A stretch of 64,000 bases of DNA, taken from positions 9,035,129-9,099,128 of the forward strand of contig CM060851.1 in assembly GCA_030737835.1 (NCBI GenBank), given 5' to 3'. This document shows, in pieces, positions 60,930 through 64,000 of this stretch. The notes below the pieces were generated by a model, which was not told the origin of the DNA, did no database searches, and saw only the letters and a program-made list of their open reading frames with translations. Made by a program: the position numbers and the translations under genes. The stretch's first letter is position 1. Each line of letters begins with the position of its first letter. The stretch comes from Acorus gramineus. Taxonomy: Eukaryota; Streptophyta; Magnoliopsida; Acorales; Acoraceae.

Positions 60930-62270
60930 GATGCCTTAGACAGCAAAATAAAATATGATGTAAAAGATTACTTGTAAAGGATAAACTCTGATGATGCAAT
61001 ACAAGCAATCTATTGATGCATCAGATCTGTGTCAACCCTCCTCCAAGGATCCTTAATTTCCTCTGTGTTTCCTTGGTATCTCAGTCTACAACTTTCATCA
61101 ACAGTTGCAATCACAGGATTTCTCCCCCACAGACAGATCCATGAAAGGTCATGATGTGATAGAATCCGAGTAAGGCCCAAACAGACATAAAAACCAGATC
61201 ATATCGTGTTAGTACTAGATCAATCAGAGTTGTTCATCTTCTATTGGGACTGACATGTGTACATCTCACTTGATAGATATGTGAGACACTGCTTTGGTGA
61301 AAAATGACAAATAAATTGTTCATTGTAATTCATGGGTGGTTCAGTTTGATTCATGTACTATTCAGATTAGTTCAATACCTACATAAATTAGGCTTAGTTC
61401 AATACAAGACCCAATACAATATTCAGTGCAAAAATTGTTGGATTCAATTTAATAATGGAAAAACAAATTTTATTTCATATTTTGTTTAATTAATATGTTG
61501 TTCAGTTCAATTTATATGGTGATCCATTTGGATTCACGAATGATCTATTGTTATTTGATTCATGAATAGTTCAGTTAAATATAAAAATTCACCTCTTCTC
61601 TTTAAGAATGTCTCAAGTGTCTAGCACATGATGTACTCATATGTAAGTCCCTTAATGAAATTTTATCTACAAGTTGGATCCAACCTCATGAACAACTGCA
61701 CCCAAATCAAACTTTGCTTTCCCCCCCCCCCCCCCCACTCTCTCTCTCTCTCTCTCTCTTCCTAAGATTTGAATGACTTCTTCAAACAACTGATCAGAAA
61801 GTGGCATAAAATGGGCACACAGACACACTCAGCTCTCAGTCACACAATTGTATGTGAACTGCATGTTCTTATCAAGATATGACTTCTACATATGAAGCTT
61901 TCTTGAATTAGTATATATCTACACGATTTCCACATAGCCTCCCCAATTGAACAGGTCTGTGACCTGTAGTTTTATTTTAATTTTTGGATAAGTCACAATT
62001 CTCTCTCTGTACGTATATGTATATATAAACTCATACTTTATATATGTGACAAATCCTTTGTATGCTTCCTACAGTCCTCACTCTATGTCCCCTATCCGCA
62101 TTAATTGGTGAAATATGTCAAATGGGTGCTCACATCATATCCTTATCACAACATGTGTGTATCTCAGTCTTATATGTGCATATTGTAAAGAACAGGGAAG
62201 CATAGCTTTCATTATGATATCATGAATTAGATATCCTTCATAGGATGACAGAAAAGAAGTCAGACTTGGT
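60930..62270. repeat. Diverged direct repeat, unit A
   Basis: It shares blocks in the same order as 62,830-63,870: GATTACTTGTAAAGGATAAACTCTGATGATGC-type text (first half at 60,965 / 62,849), the TTCTTATCAAGATATGA block (61,868 / 63,456), CACAATTCTCTCTCTGTA (61,997 / 63,596) and ATGATATCATGAA (62,213 / 63,815). Non-coding. Confidence 0.55.
61719..61760. repeat. Poly-C then (TC)n
   Basis: A C-run of about 15, then CTCTCTCT to 61,760. Confidence 0.85.
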
Positions 62271-62829
62271 AAAAAAGCATCACCTTCTATATTCTTCCTG
62301 TTAGCATTATTTCTTGAAACCAAGTGGGACCTATTATTTTATGATAATGAAATTCAATACCGACGCCAAAAAAAAAAGAAAAAAAAGAAAAGGAATTGAT
62401 TGGATGTACATCTCAGTCGATTTTTTTACCCTTATGATTATTGGACAATACAAGTAGAGCCTCGTATTCATGAAGTGCTACTACAGTCGAATTGTTTTCG
62501 TGATTAAACATGTCAATTTAAAATTGACCTCTATGATTTTAACATGTCGAATTAAAATGATTTAGTTACCACTACAATTGAGTAAGTAACTTTTATAATT
62601 ACATCAAAGGTTGTAATAATACATTGTACATAAAATTGTTTTACTTGATCTTTATCTGTCAAGCATGACCTTTCTCAATAACATCTTTACCTAAGTTTCA
62701 AAAGGTCAAAAAAATGAAGATTATATCTATCAATATATTTGGAAGATTATATCTAATTTCTAGAGTCTGGAAATTTAAGTAGTTCATATTTTATTAACGA
62801 AATATAGCACGTAAATTGGCTGAAAGTAT

Positions 62830-63756
62830 ACATCAAAAACATGCAAAGGATTACTTGTAAATGAGAAACTCTAGTGATGCTATAAATAAGAAAATATTAA
62901 TTCACAAAGTCGCTATATGCCCTTCAGTAATCCCAACACGAGTTCCTTTGTGTTCCCTTTCCATCTCTTATTCTATCTGTCTTGAAACACTACATATGTT
63001 GTAGTATATGTAACCAAAAAAAAAAACTATACAGGTTGTCAAATGGGACATAAATGTCCCTGGTGTGAGCAAGATACTAGGTAACAGAATGCATTTGTTA
63101 TTTCTCCCCTTAATCTTTCCTTGGGTGGTTCAAGAAAACAGCAATATATAATAGATGAATTTGAGAAAGTACGTATTTTATTTTTCATTTTATTTCATAA
63201 TGGTTTTCTCATTAAATATTGCTTAAATCTGTAACTTCAAATTTAGTCCATCACAACTATGAAACGTGTAGGCTAGCTTAATTGTGAGCTGGGCACACAA
63301 GTTTATCATGTAATTAAACATTTAATGAAGGATCATGTCCCCCGAAGATTCAAGTCATCCAACTATTTGATTAATCTTTAATTCCTAGTTAATAAGTTAC
63401 AAAAAACGTGTTTGAATGAAATGATGTTTTTTTGACAGTTTCCCTCTCACATATTCTTATCAAAATATGAGTTTTATATGTAGACCTTCTAAAGCAGCTA
63501 TCTTTTTATTTAATTTCTTGGAGTACCACCAGAAAAGCACATTAAGGTTGTCAATTTCAGATGAGCAACTAATTAATTATTTTGTAGGACAAGGCACAAT
63601 TCTCCCCCTCTATATACATAAAAACAATTTCCCTTTTCAATGATAAAATCAATGCATTCTTCTTACAATTTTCCTTCCTTGTCTGTCATCCTCATCTATA
63701 TATACATATATATCATCGCTTATGCTTATACAATTGCAAAGAAATACGTAATAGCC

Positions 63757-63803
<47 letters not shown>

Positions 63804-63870
63804 TATAGCTTTCCATATGATATCATGAAGATCAGGTGCCAAAAGGGAAGAATCAAAGACTTGGAAATAA
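62830..63870. repeat. Diverged direct repeat, unit B
   Basis: Counterpart of unit A. CTCTATATACATAAAAAC at 63,608-63,625 could be a TATA region for a gene beyond the window, but no coding start is visible before 64,000. Confidence 0.5.
63762..63800. repeat. (TA)n microsatellite
   Basis: About 19 TA units, inserted within unit B of the repeat above. Confidence 0.95.
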
Positions 63871-64000
63871 AGAAAATCTTCTTAATTTCAAAGATGTGGT
63901 TAAGTATCTTCAATTAGTTATCGTAAATATTTCAACTATGAATTATAATACTGAAGACTCTTCTCATTATATGATGTCAATGTTGGAGTATATCATTTGA

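Overview
This is nuclear DNA from a flowering plant. Genes carry GT-AG introns, promoters carry plant-type elements (G-boxes, site II TGGGCC, telo-box), and transposable elements fill the space between genes. The ribosomal protein L35 sequence (for example RTSIAQ and a YAIKA C-terminus) reads closer to monocot than to Arabidopsis L35, and the DNA is very AT-rich, so an AT-rich non-grass monocot is my guess. The species is not established.
Layout. 1-15.3 kb: a tandem pair of monoacylglycerol-lipase / caffeoylshikimate-esterase-like genes (1,734-4,753 and 9,610-13,308, both +). The second is followed by a 1.9-kb non-autonomous LTR element packed with GC-rich tandem repeats. 16.9-23.0 kb and 45.3-51.9 kb: an inverted segmental duplication. 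Each arm holds a complete ribosomal protein L35 gene (+ at 17,071-20,655; - at 46,897-51,705) and a tRNA-Glu locus, which is intact on the left and broken on the right. 23-45 kb, the spacer between the arms: DNA-transposon derivatives, LINE debris, and a direct tandem duplication of a polygalacturonase gene. The first copy (32,480-35,563) is a frameshifted pseudogene with a Copia-type LTR retrotransposon 1 kb upstream. The second copy (41,807-44,376) is intact and has an expanded tandem repeat in its promoter. 51.9-60.9 kb: an element of about 1.6 kb with inverted ends and an unexplained GC-rich segment, then a full-length 5.76-kb Mutator-like element (116-bp inverted repeats, 10-bp target duplication) whose transposase gene is broken. 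60.9-64 kb: AT-rich DNA with a diverged direct duplication and no recognisable gene.
The genes do not form one pathway. They are housekeeping translation (L35, tRNA-Glu), lipid or phenylpropanoid ester hydrolysis (the lipase pair) and pectin breakdown (polygalacturonase). The main story is structural: three separate duplications (lipase direct, polygalacturonase direct, L35 inverted), each with paralogous empty sites that date later transposon insertions. I found no CRISPR array, operon or prokaryotic feature, and no clear new biological system. The most unusual items are the inverted L35 duplication with near-identical exons, the repeat-packed LTR element, and a hairpin-rich element sitting inside a TA microsatellite.
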